Program-made: the position numbers and the translations under genes
Source of the DNA: Burkholderiaceae bacterium
Lineage (GTDB): Bacteria > Pseudomonadota > Gammaproteobacteria > Burkholderiales > Burkholderiaceae
DNA: 6,930 nt
Direction of reading: 5' to 3'
Assembly (NCBI GenBank): GCA_030151165.1
Contig: JASLEM010000214.1
Location: 1 to 6,930, forward strand
The notes under the pieces: model-generated
The model's input: only the letters and a program-made list of their open reading frames with translations
Told to the model about the DNA's origin: nothing
Database searches by the model: none
Part shown: positions 1-6,023 of the stretch, one piece after another
How the letters are laid out: the number at the start of each line of letters is the position of its first letter
Numbering within the stretch: the stretch's first letter is position 1

Positions 1-1284
1 GGCGGCCCGATGCTCAACGGCAAGTTCCGCGGCCAGGACATCGGCTCGGGCACCGGCGTCTGGAAGATGAGCGAGATGGTGCGCGCCGGCGAGATGACGC
101 AGGAGGACTTCACCGCCGCCGAGAGCTGCATGCACCGCTCCAAGGGCAACTGCATGACGATGGGCACGGCGTCGACGATGGCATCGATGGTCGAGGCGCT
201 CGGCATGTCGCTGCCCGAGAACGCCGCGATCCCCGCCGCCGACACGCGCCGCAACCGCCTCGCGCAGATGACGGGCCGGCGCATCGTCGACATGGTCAAG
301 GAAGACCTGACGATGTCGAAGATCCTCACGCGCGCCGCGTTCGAGAACGCGATCCGCACCTGCGCCGCGATCGGCGGCTCCACGAACGCCGTGATCCACC
401 TGCTCGCGATCGCGGGCCGCATCGGCATCGAGCTGAAGCTGTCCGACTGGGACCACCTCGGCGCCGAGATGCCCTGCCTCGTCGACCTGCAGCCCTCCGG
501 CAAGTTCCTGATGGAGGACTTCTTCTATGCCGGCGGCCTGCCCGCGGTGCTGCGCGAGATCGGCCACGTGCTGGACCTCAACGCGCCGACCGTCAACGGC
601 AAGACGCTCGGCGAGAACATCGCCAACGCGCCGTGCTGGAACCGCGAGGTCATCCGCCCGCTCGACCACCCGCTCGTCGAGAACGCCGGCATCGCCGTCG
701 TGCGCGGCAACCTCGCGCCGGACGGCGCCGTCATCAAGCCGTCGGCCGCGTCCGCGCACCTGCTCAAGCACCGCGGCCGCGCCGTGGTGTTCGAGTCGAT
801 CGAGGAGTTCCACGCGCGCATCGACGACGAGGCGCTGGACATCGACGAGCACTGCGTCATGGTGCTGAAGAACTGCGGCCCGCGCGGCTACCCCGGCATG
901 GCCGAAGTGGGCAACATGCCGCTGCCGCCCAAGGTGCTGCGCAAGGGCATCACCGACATGGTCCGCATCTCGGATGCGCGCATGAGCGGCACCGCGTACG
1001 GCACCGTCGTCCTGCACACCTCGCCCGAAGCCGCGGCCGGCGGCCCGCTCGCGCTGGTACAGAATGGCGACATGATCGAACTCGACGTGCCGGCGCGCAG
1101 CCTGAAACTCGAAGTGAGCGACGCGGAGCTCGCGCGCCGCCGCGAATCCTGGAAGCCGCTCGAGCCGCCCAAGCGCGGCTGGGCGAAGCTGTACGTCGAC
1201 CACGTGCAGCAGGCCCACCTCGGCGCCGACCTCGACTTCCTCGTCGGCGCGAGCGGCGCCGGCATCCCGCGCGACTCGCACTGA
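1..1284 (+). CDS. IlvD/Edd-family dehydratase, probable sugar-acid (L-arabinonate-type) dehydratase; 5' end missing
   Basis: This is the C-terminal 427 residues of an enzyme whose family is usually about 570-600 residues, so the first quarter or so lies left of the window. The reading frame is open from base 1 (GGPMLNGKF...), so the ATG at 10 is internal and not a start. Family members are cytoplasmic [2Fe-2S] enzymes that remove water from a sugar acid or dihydroxy acid to give a 2-keto-3-deoxy acid or 2-keto acid. The GNCMTMGTAS stretch at fragment residues 49-58 carries a conserved cluster-ligand cysteine (Cys51). SDARMSGTAYG contains the conserved serine (Ser329 of the fragment) that acts as catalytic base in characterised arabinonate dehydratases. 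The other two cluster cysteines and most Mg-site residues would be upstream. The GSGTGVWKM segment and the coupled lactonase gene favour a sugar-acid dehydratase over the branched-chain amino acid enzyme IlvD. The exact substrate (arabinonate, xylonate or other) is inference. Confidence 0.9.
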   Translation, partial: GGPMLNGKFRGQDIGSGTGVWKMSEMVRAGEMTQEDFTAAESCMHRSKGNCMTMGTASTMASMVEALGMSLPENAAIPAADTRRNRLAQMTGRRIVDMVKEDLTMSKILTRAAFENAIRTCAAIGGSTNAVIHLLAIAGRIGIELKLSDWDHLGAEMPCLVDLQPSGKFLMEDFFYAGGLPAVLREIGHVLDLNAPTVNGKTLGENIANAPCWNREVIRPLDHPLVENAGIAVVRGNLAPDGAVIKPSAASAHLLKHRGRAVVFESIEEFHARIDDEALDIDEHCVMVLKNCGPRGYPGMAEVGNMPLPPKVLRKGITDMVRISDARMSGTAYGTVVLHTSPEAAAGGPLALVQNGDMIELDVPARSLKLEVSDAELARRRESWKPLEPPKRGWAKLYVDHVQQAHLGADLDFLVGASGAGIPRDSH

Positions 1285-2186
1285 TGACGGCCCCCGCCCC
1301 GCAACTGCGGTCGTCGCTGCGCACGATCGGCGCCGTCCGCGCCACGCTCGGCGAGGGCCTGTGCTGGTCGCCGCGCGGCCAGGCGATGTACTGGGTCGAC
1401 ATCCTCGAGCGCCGGCTGTACCGCGAGACGATCGCGTCGGGCGGCCATCGCGCGTGGGACTTCGACGAGACGATCTCCGCCGTCGCCGAACGCACCGCCG
1501 GCCCCGGCCTGGCCGTCACGCTGCGGCGCGGCCTCGTGCTGTTCGACCCCGCGACCGGCGCCATCACGCGCTTGCACGAGCCCGAGCTCGAACGCGTCAA
1601 CAACCGCTTCAACGACGGCAAGTGCGACGCGCAGGGCCGCTTCTGGGGCAGCACGATGGACTTCGACGTCGTCGCGCCCAACGGCGCCTACTACCGCTAC
1701 GACGCGCAGGGCCGCGCCGAGCGCGCGCTCGACGCCGGCTGGATCGTCACCAACGGCCCGACGTGGTCGCTCGACGGCCGCACCATCTTCCTCAACGACA
1801 CCGTGCACCGCCGCATCGTCGCGCACGAGTTCGACATGGCCACCGGCGCCGTCGGCGCCGCGCGCGACTGGCTCGTCTTCCCGCCCGGCCACCACCCCGA
1901 CGGCATGACCACCGACGCCGCCGGCCGCCTGTGGATCGCCCACTGGGGCGGCGCCTGCGTCACCTGCCACGACCCCGAGACCACGGACGAACTGTTCCGC
2001 GTCGAGCTCCCCACCGACCACATCACCAACGTCGCCTTCGGCGGCCCGGAGATGACGACGCTGTTCATCAGCAGCGCGCGCTTCGAGCTGAGCAAGGAAC
2101 AGCTCGCGAAGCAGCCACTGGCCGGCGCGCTGTTCGCGGTCGAGACGAATGTCGTGGGGCGCGCCGCGAATCTCTTCGCGGGCTGA
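1284..2186 (+). CDS. SMP-30/gluconolactonase/LRE-family sugar lactonase
   Basis: This is a complete 300-residue protein of normal length for the SMP-30/gluconolactonase beta-propeller family. These metal-dependent enzymes hydrolyse aldonolactones to aldonic acids. All four expected metal/catalytic positions are visible: Glu24 in LGEGLCW, Asn110 in NRFNDGK, Asn157 in TNGPTWS and Asp206 in HHPDGM. No signal peptide is seen, so it is probably cytoplasmic. The ATG at 1284 overlaps the dehydratase stop codon (TGATG), which implies translational coupling. There is no separate strong ribosome binding site, and the ATG is supported by the overlap and by the normal distance to the first motif. Together the pair would act on successive steps, with the lactonase making the aldonate that the dehydratase dehydrates. 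The sugar is not determined; L-arabinose, D-xylose and related sugars are all possible. I see no convincing U-tailed terminator after the stop. Confidence 0.9.
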   Translation: MTAPAPQLRSSLRTIGAVRATLGEGLCWSPRGQAMYWVDILERRLYRETIASGGHRAWDFDETISAVAERTAGPGLAVTLRRGLVLFDPATGAITRLHEPELERVNNRFNDGKCDAQGRFWGSTMDFDVVAPNGAYYRYDAQGRAERALDAGWIVTNGPTWSLDGRTIFLNDTVHRRIVAHEFDMATGAVGAARDWLVFPPGHHPDGMTTDAAGRLWIAHWGGACVTCHDPETTDELFRVELPTDHITNVAFGGPEMTTLFISSARFELSKEQLAKQPLAGALFAVETNVVGRAANLFAG

Positions 2187-2336
2187 TCGCTCGACGCCGC
2201 ATCCTCGCGCGGGAGCGCGGGGAACGGCAGCGCCCCTCCTGCGCCAGGGCGAATCACCGCCCCGCGCTCCATCACCGCCACTTGGCGACTGAACGGGATG
2301 TTCGGCCGCTCCTCGTTCATGGGACGTGGAACTACC

Positions 2337-2373
2337 TCCCTAGGGTATCCGTTGCGATACGGCATGAGGTATC
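2337..2373. promoter_or_regulatory. Possible operator: palindrome plus three GTATC/GATAC half-sites upstream of the 2440 gene
   Basis: The 253 bp gap between the lactonase and the 2440 gene contains CCCTAGGG (2338-2345). It overlaps GTATC (2345-2349), followed by GATAC (2356-2360) and GTATC (2369-2373). The three five-base elements alternate in orientation with spacers of 6 and 8 bases, as in protein-binding half-sites. They lie about 70-100 bases before the start codon, a plausible operator or promoter position. No clear -35/-10 pair was identified, and short repeats like this can arise by chance. Confidence 0.3.
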
Positions 2374-2439
2374 AACACAATCGCGGGCCGCTGCGGCGTG
2401 GTGTCGCGGCGGGATCAACCCGAAAACAGGGAGCCCTCC

Positions 2440-2967
2440 ATGACCGCCATCCTGATCAGCCATCGCAGCACGCGCGACATCCCGGACGAAGACCTGCAGG
2501 CCAGCGAGGCCGCACTGCAGACACTGCAGGCCAGCCTGCTGCCCCACCTCATCAGCCTCAACTCCGTCGACCGCCTCGCGCTCGCGAAGATGGGCGCGAA
2601 GACCGTCGACTTCGTCTCGAAGACGCTGGGCTACGCGCAGGAGAATCCGCAACTCCGGCCGACGTTCGTCGACATCGACGAGTTCGCGGCCAACCTGGTC
2701 ACCGTCGGCCAGTTGCGCGCGCTGCTGCGCCCGCTGGCCCAGCTGCACGACATGGTGAACGACACGATGCTGTTCACCGGCAGCGAGACCTACAGCGCCG
2801 CCCTCGCCTGCTACACGGCCTTCAAGTCGGCCGCGAAGCTGAACATGCCGGGCGCGGTGACGATCAGCGACGACCTCTCCTCGCGCTTCCCGGGCCGCCC
2901 GCAAAAGCCCAGGAAGCCGGCCACTCCGGAGCCGGCCGGATCGGCGCCGGGCGCCGCGGCGTCCTGA
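2440..2967 (+). CDS. Conserved-looking small helical protein of unknown function
   Basis: A 175-residue protein. The ATG at 2440 is preceded by AGGGAG (2428-2433) with a six-base gap, which favours it over in-frame codons further upstream. No signal peptide or membrane segment is seen, so it is probably cytoplasmic. It is rich in Leu, Ala and Asp and looks mostly alpha-helical. Features such as ALAKMGAKTVDFVSKTLGYA, LRALLRPLAQLHDMVNDT and a final SSRFPGRP resemble, from memory, a widespread uncharacterised bacterial family that usually ends soon after the FPGRP motif. No function is proposed. The last residues (PAGSAPGAAAS, about 165-175) are encoded by a repeat element that also ends the unrelated gene at 4617-5582, so this tail is probably acquired. 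The gene stands alone, with its own leader and no close plus-strand partner. Confidence 0.8.
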   Translation: MTAILISHRSTRDIPDEDLQASEAALQTLQASLLPHLISLNSVDRLALAKMGAKTVDFVSKTLGYAQENPQLRPTFVDIDEFAANLVTVGQLRALLRPLAQLHDMVNDTMLFTGSETYSAALACYTAFKSAAKLNMPGAVTISDDLSSRFPGRPQKPRKPATPEPAGSAPGAAAS

Positions 2968-3013
2968 AGATCCGCGGTCGGGTCTTCAACATCCGTCGAT
3001 GCATCAAAAAATA
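2931..3013 (+). repeat. Tail-plus-array repeat, copy 1, left part
   Basis: Bases 2931-2982 align without gaps to 5546-5597 with about 46 of 52 identities. The match spans the shared stop codon (2965-2967 here) and the following bases GAAGATCCGCGG. It continues into one 21-bp array unit (2983-3003, containing TTCAACATCCGTCGATG) and the A-rich loop of a hairpin (CATCAAAAAATA). The left hairpin arm is 2990-3002, and its partner arm now lies at 3458-3470 across the inserted element. Copy 2 at 5546-5755 has more tandem units. Confidence 0.85.
3006..3013. repeat. Left target-site duplication of the inserted element
   Basis: AAAAAATA here is repeated directly at 3449-3456. The match extends to 11 bases (CAAAAAATAGG at 3005-3015 and 3448-3458) because of shared edge bases, so the true duplication could be 8 to 10 bp. 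Confidence 0.7.
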
Positions 3014-3127
3014 GGGTCATCGCCGAACTGCGGGGGGCGCCTTGGAAACATCGCGCCCGAAACGCTCACCGACCTGTGCGCGGTGGTCGTCGGAGATTCC
3101 CTGCCCGGCAGTCGCATCCGTCACCCC

Positions 3128-3211
3128 TGTCATCCTGCGCGCAGTCGCAGGATCCACCCCCGCCGAGGCGTTTCCCCTGGGGTGGATTCTGCGACTCCGC
3201 GCAGAATGACA
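3128..3211. repeat. BIME-like inverted repeat pair 1
   Basis: Arms 3128-3160 and 3179-3211 are reverse complements at 30 of 33 positions, separated by 18 bases. Each arm also folds on itself: TCCTGCG/CGCAGGA in the left arm and TTCTGCG/CGCAGAA in the right. The C-G pair of one arm is replaced by T-A in the other, a compensatory change that supports a selected or structurally maintained hairpin. This resembles REP/BIME-type intergenic repeats. Confidence 0.7.
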
Positions 3212-3219
3212 TGTCACCG

Positions 3220-3360
3220 GTCATCCTGCGCGCAGTCACAGGATCCACCCCCGCCAAGGTCTTGCGCCCGGAGCCGCGCGCTCGGCAGCGCGCCCAAACG
3301 CGCCCGTCCTCATCGCGGCATCGCGGCCTGCGTGGATCCTGCGACGACGCGCAGGATGAC
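3220..3360. repeat. BIME-like inverted repeat pair 2
   Basis: Arms 3220-3248 and 3332-3360 are reverse complements at 26 of 29 positions, with a GC-rich spacer of about 83 bases. They belong to the same family as pair 1 (core TCATCCTGCGCG...CAGGATCCAC). The left arm has CACAGGA in place of CGCAGGA, which weakens its own small hairpin and suggests drift. Confidence 0.7.
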
Positions 3361-3448
3361 AGGCAAAGACATGAGCCTGCGGATGTCGGAAAACCAGTTC
3401 TCGAGCGCCGCAGGGGCTGGACTCTTCCCCGCGATTCGGCGATGAACC

Positions 3449-3456
3449 AAAAAATA
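3449..3456. repeat. Right target-site duplication of the inserted element
   Basis: AAAAAATA, the direct copy of 3006-3013, immediately follows the right terminal inverted repeat. Confidence 0.7.
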
Positions 3457-3476
3457 GGCATCGATGGATGCTGGAG
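3457..3476 (+). repeat. Tail-plus-array repeat, copy 1, right part (separated hairpin arm)
   Basis: GCATCGATGGATG (3458-3470) pairs with CATCCGTCGATGC (2990-3002) over 13 positions, with one G-T wobble. The following CTGGAGA matches the TTGGAGA that follows the intact hairpin at 5689-5710. This is therefore the far half of the array hairpin, displaced by the insertion at 3014-3448. The array similarity fades after about 3476. The remaining 75 bases up to the transporter stop show nothing I can name. Confidence 0.7.
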
Positions 3477-3551
3477 AGTTATTTGGGGCGTTGGACCAGC
3501 CCCCTCGAGGCGAGGCCGTTGCGCGGGCCGGTGCCTGCGCCGATCGGCCTT

Positions 3552-4523
3552 TCAGGCGGACGACGAGCGCGTCGCTCGGTCACGCGGCGCGCGAAGCCCG
3601 GGCTTTTTCGCTTCCTGGGTCGTCGGCTCCAGATCGGTCGCCGATCGAGCAGGCCAGCCCGCCCAGGCCGCGGACACGACGATCAGCGCGCCGCCAGCCC
3701 ATCCCGCCAGACCAAGCCGCTCCCCGAGCCACAGCGTGGCCACCAGGGCGCCGAACAGCGGCTCGCTGCCCATCAGCAACGCGACGCGGCTCGGTGAGCT
3801 GCGCACCGCGGCGTAGTTCTGCACGAAAAACGCGAACAAGGTGCAGGCCAGCACCAGCCACGCGATCGTGCCCCAGAACGCGGGCGCGGTCGGCCAGGCG
3901 GCCCAGCGGCCACGGCCCGCGAGCGTCGCCAGGGCCGCGGCGCCGACGGCGATCGCGCCGGCTTGCAACGCGGTCAGCGTCGCCGCCGGCATCGCCTGCA
4001 GGCCGGCCAGCCGGCGGGTCAGGCAGACCATGAGCGCGCGCAGCAGCGCGGCGGCCAGCATCAGCGCGTCGCCGCGGCCGATCGCGACATCGATCGGCGA
4101 GCCCGCCGCCAGCAATGCCGCGCCGAGTGCCGACAGGGCCGCCGCCGCGAACACGCCGCGATCGGGCCGGCGCCCGAACATCGCCCACTCGACCCACGGC
4201 GTCAACGCCACGCACAGGCTGATCAGGAACGCGGCGTTGCCGGCGCTGGTGAGCGTGACGCCGAAGGTCTCGCACACGAAGATCGCCAGCAGGTTCGCGC
4301 CCAGCAGGCCCGCCGAGGCGAGGCCGTCGCGGCCGTCGCGGCGCAGCAGGGGCTTCAGCGCAGGCAGCAGGATCAGGAACGTCAGCCCGAAGCGCAGCGC
4401 GATGAACTGCAGCACGGGCACCAGCAGCGTCGCCTGCTTGGCGAGCGCGTAGCTGCTGCCCCAGATCGCGGCCACCACCAGCAGCAGCAGGTCGGCGACA
4501 CTGCTCGTCTTCTTCGCATCCAT
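3552..4523 (-). CDS. EamA/DMT-superfamily inner-membrane transporter
   Basis: A 323-residue protein if started at the ATG at 4523 (MDAKKTSSVADLLL). An upstream in-frame ATG at 4562 would add 13 residues (MIPPPRFPWTRRP). I prefer the shorter form because family members usually begin just before the first membrane helix. Neither start has a strong ribosome binding site. The sequence shows about ten hydrophobic helices in two halves, the EamA duplication. AAIWGSSYALAK lies in helix 1, and SEPLFGALVATLWLGERLGLAGW is the typical motif before the last helices. The C-terminal 35 or so residues are polar and charged. Members export or exchange small metabolites such as amino acids, and the substrate here cannot be told. 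It is divergent from a LysR-type regulator 93 bp away, which commonly controls such a neighbour. No convincing terminator follows the stop. Confidence 0.9.
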   Translation of the reverse strand: MDAKKTSSVADLLLLVVAAIWGSSYALAKQATLLVPVLQFIALRFGLTFLILLPALKPLLRRDGRDGLASAGLLGANLLAIFVCETFGVTLTSAGNAAFLISLCVALTPWVEWAMFGRRPDRGVFAAAALSALGAALLAAGSPIDVAIGRGDALMLAAALLRALMVCLTRRLAGLQAMPAATLTALQAGAIAVGAAALATLAGRGRWAAWPTAPAFWGTIAWLVLACTLFAFFVQNYAAVRSSPSRVALLMGSEPLFGALVATLWLGERLGLAGWAGGALIVVSAAWAGWPARSATDLEPTTQEAKKPGLRAPRDRATRSSSA

Positions 4524-4616
4524 CGGTCGTCTCGTCCAGGGAAATCGAGGAGGCGGAATCATCGAACGCGTCGCCGCGCGGCACTAGCCCGGCGCGCGGA
4601 ACAGGACTCTTGCGCC
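4524..4616. promoter_or_regulatory. Divergent promoter region between transporter and LysR-type regulator
   Basis: These 93 bases separate the two divergent starts and should carry both promoters and any LysR-type binding site. I see an inverted repeat, CCGCGCG (4574-4580) and CGCGCGG (4593-4599), with a 12-base spacer. It is GC-only and could be chance. A clean T-N11-A palindrome of the LysR kind was not found. AGGA at 4603-4606 can serve as the ribosome binding site for the GTG at 4617. Confidence 0.45.
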
Positions 4617-5582
4617 GTGGGAACGAAACCCTTCATCGACGTGCTGCCCGAGATGGTCGCGTTCGCGCGTGTCGCGGCGCTGGGCAGCTTCTCCGCGGCC
4701 GCCGCGCAGCTCGGGCTGACGCCGTCCGCGGTCAGCCGCCAGGTGACGCGGCTGGAAAAGACGCTCGGCGTGCAGCTGATCCAGCGCACCACGCGCCAGC
4801 TGCGCCTGACCGAGGCCGGGCTCGAGGCGTTCGCGCATTGCAGCGACCTCGTCGTCGCGGCGCAGGCCACCCTCGACCTGGCGCAACAACATGCGCGCGT
4901 TCCCCAAGGCCTCGTGAGGCTCAGCGCGCCGCGCGAGTTCGCGCGCAGCGTGCTGCATCCTCACCTGCTGACCTTTCTTCGCTGCTGGCCCGAGGTGGAC
5001 GTGCAGCTGATCGTCGAGGACCACGACATCGACCCGATCCGGGAGGGCGTCGACCTCGTCGTGCGCATCACCACGGACCCGCCGCCCGGGCTGGCCGCCC
5101 GCACGCTGATGGAGGTCGACCAGGTGCTGTGCGCGACACCGGATCACCTCGCGCGCGCCGGCGTGCCGGCGCATCCGCGCGACCTGCTCGCGCACCCCTG
5201 CTTGTATCTCGGCGAACGCGAACACGACAACCTGTGGCGCTTCCGGCGCGCCGATGACGAAGCGAGCGTGCGCGTGCGCGGCCGCTACGTCGCCAACCAT
5301 GCCGAGGTGCGCCTGGAAGGCGCGCTGGCCGGCCTCGGCGTCGCGTGCCTGCCCAGCTTCATCGCGGCACCGGCGTTGGACGATGGCCGACTCGTTCGCG
5401 TCCTCTCGGAGTGGGACTTCATCGCCCCCTACGGCGGCCGCGCACTGCTGATGTATCCGCCCAACCGCTTCCTGCTGCCCAAGTGCCGTGTGCTGATCGA
5501 TCACCTCGCGGACGCGTTGTCGATGCGACGAACGGCCGATCGGGCGCCGGCCGGGTCTGCGCCGGGCGCAGCGGCATCCTGA
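4617..5582 (+). CDS. LysR-type transcriptional regulator
   Basis: A 321-residue protein, close to the usual 300 or so. The winged helix-turn-helix lies at about residues 13-70, with the family signature GSFSAAAAQLGLTPSAVSRQV and then RTTRQLRLTEAG. The rest matches a periplasmic-binding-protein-like effector domain (VDVQLIVEDHDIDPIREGVDLVVRI, ATPDHLARAG, GLGVACLPSF). GTG at 4617 is chosen because AGGA precedes it by 10 bases. GTG 4641 and ATG 4653 are alternatives that would still keep the whole DNA-binding domain. It probably regulates the divergent transporter, its own gene, or both. The last residues (PAGSAPGAAAS) and the stop codon come from a repeat shared with the unrelated gene at 2440-2967, so the original protein probably ended near LADALSMRR. 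Confidence 0.9.
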   Translation: MGTKPFIDVLPEMVAFARVAALGSFSAAAAQLGLTPSAVSRQVTRLEKTLGVQLIQRTTRQLRLTEAGLEAFAHCSDLVVAAQATLDLAQQHARVPQGLVRLSAPREFARSVLHPHLLTFLRCWPEVDVQLIVEDHDIDPIREGVDLVVRITTDPPPGLAARTLMEVDQVLCATPDHLARAGVPAHPRDLLAHPCLYLGEREHDNLWRFRRADDEASVRVRGRYVANHAEVRLEGALAGLGVACLPSFIAAPALDDGRLVRVLSEWDFIAPYGGRALLMYPPNRFLLPKCRVLIDHLADALSMRRTADRAPAGSAPGAAAS

Positions 5583-5755
5583 AGATCCGCGGCCAGGTGT
5601 TGAACATCCGTCGAGAGGTGTTCAACATCCGGCGATGGGTGTCTGACATCCGACGACGGATGTTCGACTTCCGACGATGCATCAAAAAGATGCATCGTCG
5701 GATGTTGGAGATGGATCGACGGGTGTTCAACATGGATCGATGGATGTTGAACACC
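5546..5755 (+). repeat. Tail-plus-array repeat, copy 2: shared tail and eight and a half 21-bp tandem units
   Basis: Bases 5546-5597 match 2931-2982 and include the regulator stop codon (5580-5582). From 5577 the sequence runs in 21-bp steps: 5577, 5598, 5619, 5640, 5661, 5682, 5703, 5724 and a partial unit at 5745. The usual unit begins TGTTSAACATCC and continues RTCGATGGR. It is built from two short palindromes, TGTT-S-AACA and CCRTCGAYGG. Units 1, 2, 7 and 8 keep the first palindrome perfectly, and unit 3 reads TGTC-T-GACA, changed on both sides so that it still pairs. Bases 5756-5807 after this array are non-repetitive and unrecognised. Confidence 0.9.
5670..5702. other. Perfect 14-bp hairpin with A5 loop
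   Basis: Arms 5670-5683 and 5689-5702 pair at all 14 positions around a loop of AAAAA (5684-5688). It forms the centre of the array, about 90 bases after the regulator stop. There is no T-run after the stem, so it is not a standard intrinsic terminator. It could still shape the 3' end of the regulator mRNA. Confidence 0.85.
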
Positions 5756-5807
5756 CAAAACAGCAACCCGATTCAGCGGCACCGGGCTTCGGCACGGCCA
5801 ATTTGGA

Positions 5808-5891
5808 TGTTGGACATCCATCGATGGGTGTTCGACATCCTTCGATGCATCTTTTTGATGCATCGAGCGATGTTGGAGATGCAATTCGCGG
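5808..5891 (-). repeat. Second array block, four 21-bp units, hairpin in opposite orientation
   Basis: Units start at 5808, 5829, 5850 and 5871. The first has the perfect palindrome CCATCGATGG (5818-5827). The 23 bases at 5843-5865 are the exact reverse complement of 5675-5697, so this block is an inverted copy of the array core, separated from the first block by 52 non-repeat bases. Degenerate array-like sequence (GGAGATGGATGGG) runs to about 5902. From there to 6023 I see no confident promoter or other element apart from the ribosome binding site of the next gene. Confidence 0.85.
5842..5866. other. Perfect 10-bp hairpin with T5 loop
   Basis: TCGATGCATC (5842-5851) and GATGCATCGA (5857-5866) pair fully around TTTTT. 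It is the inverted counterpart of the A5-loop hairpin at 5670-5702. The T-run is in the loop and not after the stem, so it does not look like an intrinsic terminator. Confidence 0.85.
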
Positions 5892-6023
5892 AGATGGATG
5901 GGTCTTGACTGTCGGCGGGCGGGCCAGCGAGGCCCCCAAGTTCTCGGGGTGGCTGCAGCCGCGCGTTGCCCGGATGATGGACTACAGGTCGATTCCACAC
6001 CGACCACCACCGAGGGAGTTGGC

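Larger units (their letters stand above)
3014..3448. mobile_element. MITE-like non-autonomous insertion with imperfect terminal inverted repeats
   Basis: The two ends (3014-3035 and 3427-3448) are inverted repeats matching at 19 of 22 positions. Both start with GG and share the core TCATCGCCGAA. They are flanked by a direct repeat, AAAAAATA, as expected from transposition. The element is about 435 bp, has no transposase and no believable gene, so it would need an enzyme supplied from elsewhere. GG-starting ends and an AT-rich duplication of about 8 bp fit families such as ISL3 or IS1595, but this family assignment is inference. It sits in the loop of a hairpin of the 21-bp array, and taking it out restores the hairpin. 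Inside it, 3128-3361 holds two inverted pairs of another repeat. I see nothing recognisable in 3036-3127 or 3362-3426. Confidence 0.75.

Noticed and set aside
633..2021. Long Arg/Ala/Pro-rich open frames overlapping the dehydratase and lactonase on both strands
   Set aside because: These are shadow frames of high-GC coding sequence. The real frames show clear family motifs and catalytic residues.
1697..2365. Possible minus-strand gene running from the 2187-2439 gap into the lactonase
   Set aside because: Most of it is antisense to the lactonase. No ribosome binding site or recognisable domain is visible in the part within the gap.
3066..3461. Open frames on both strands through the repeat region, with SRRIHP-like and AQSQDPP-like peptides
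   Set aside because: They are translations of the BIME-like inverted repeats and the element ends. No start signal or protein family is visible.
3485..3503. GGGGC/GCCCC inverted repeat as a terminator for the transporter gene
   Set aside because: The stem is only five bases and no T-run follows it in the direction of transcription.
3592..3603. AAGCCCGGGCTT palindrome followed by T's as a plus-strand terminator
   Set aside because: It lies inside the transporter coding region and leaves almost no loop, so the usable stem is too short.
5670..5866. Rho-independent terminators at the two hairpins
   Set aside because: The A- or T-run lies in the loop and not after the stem on either strand.
5577..5891. 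CRISPR array
   Set aside because: Units are directly adjacent with no unique spacers, are themselves palindromic, and no cas genes are present in the window.
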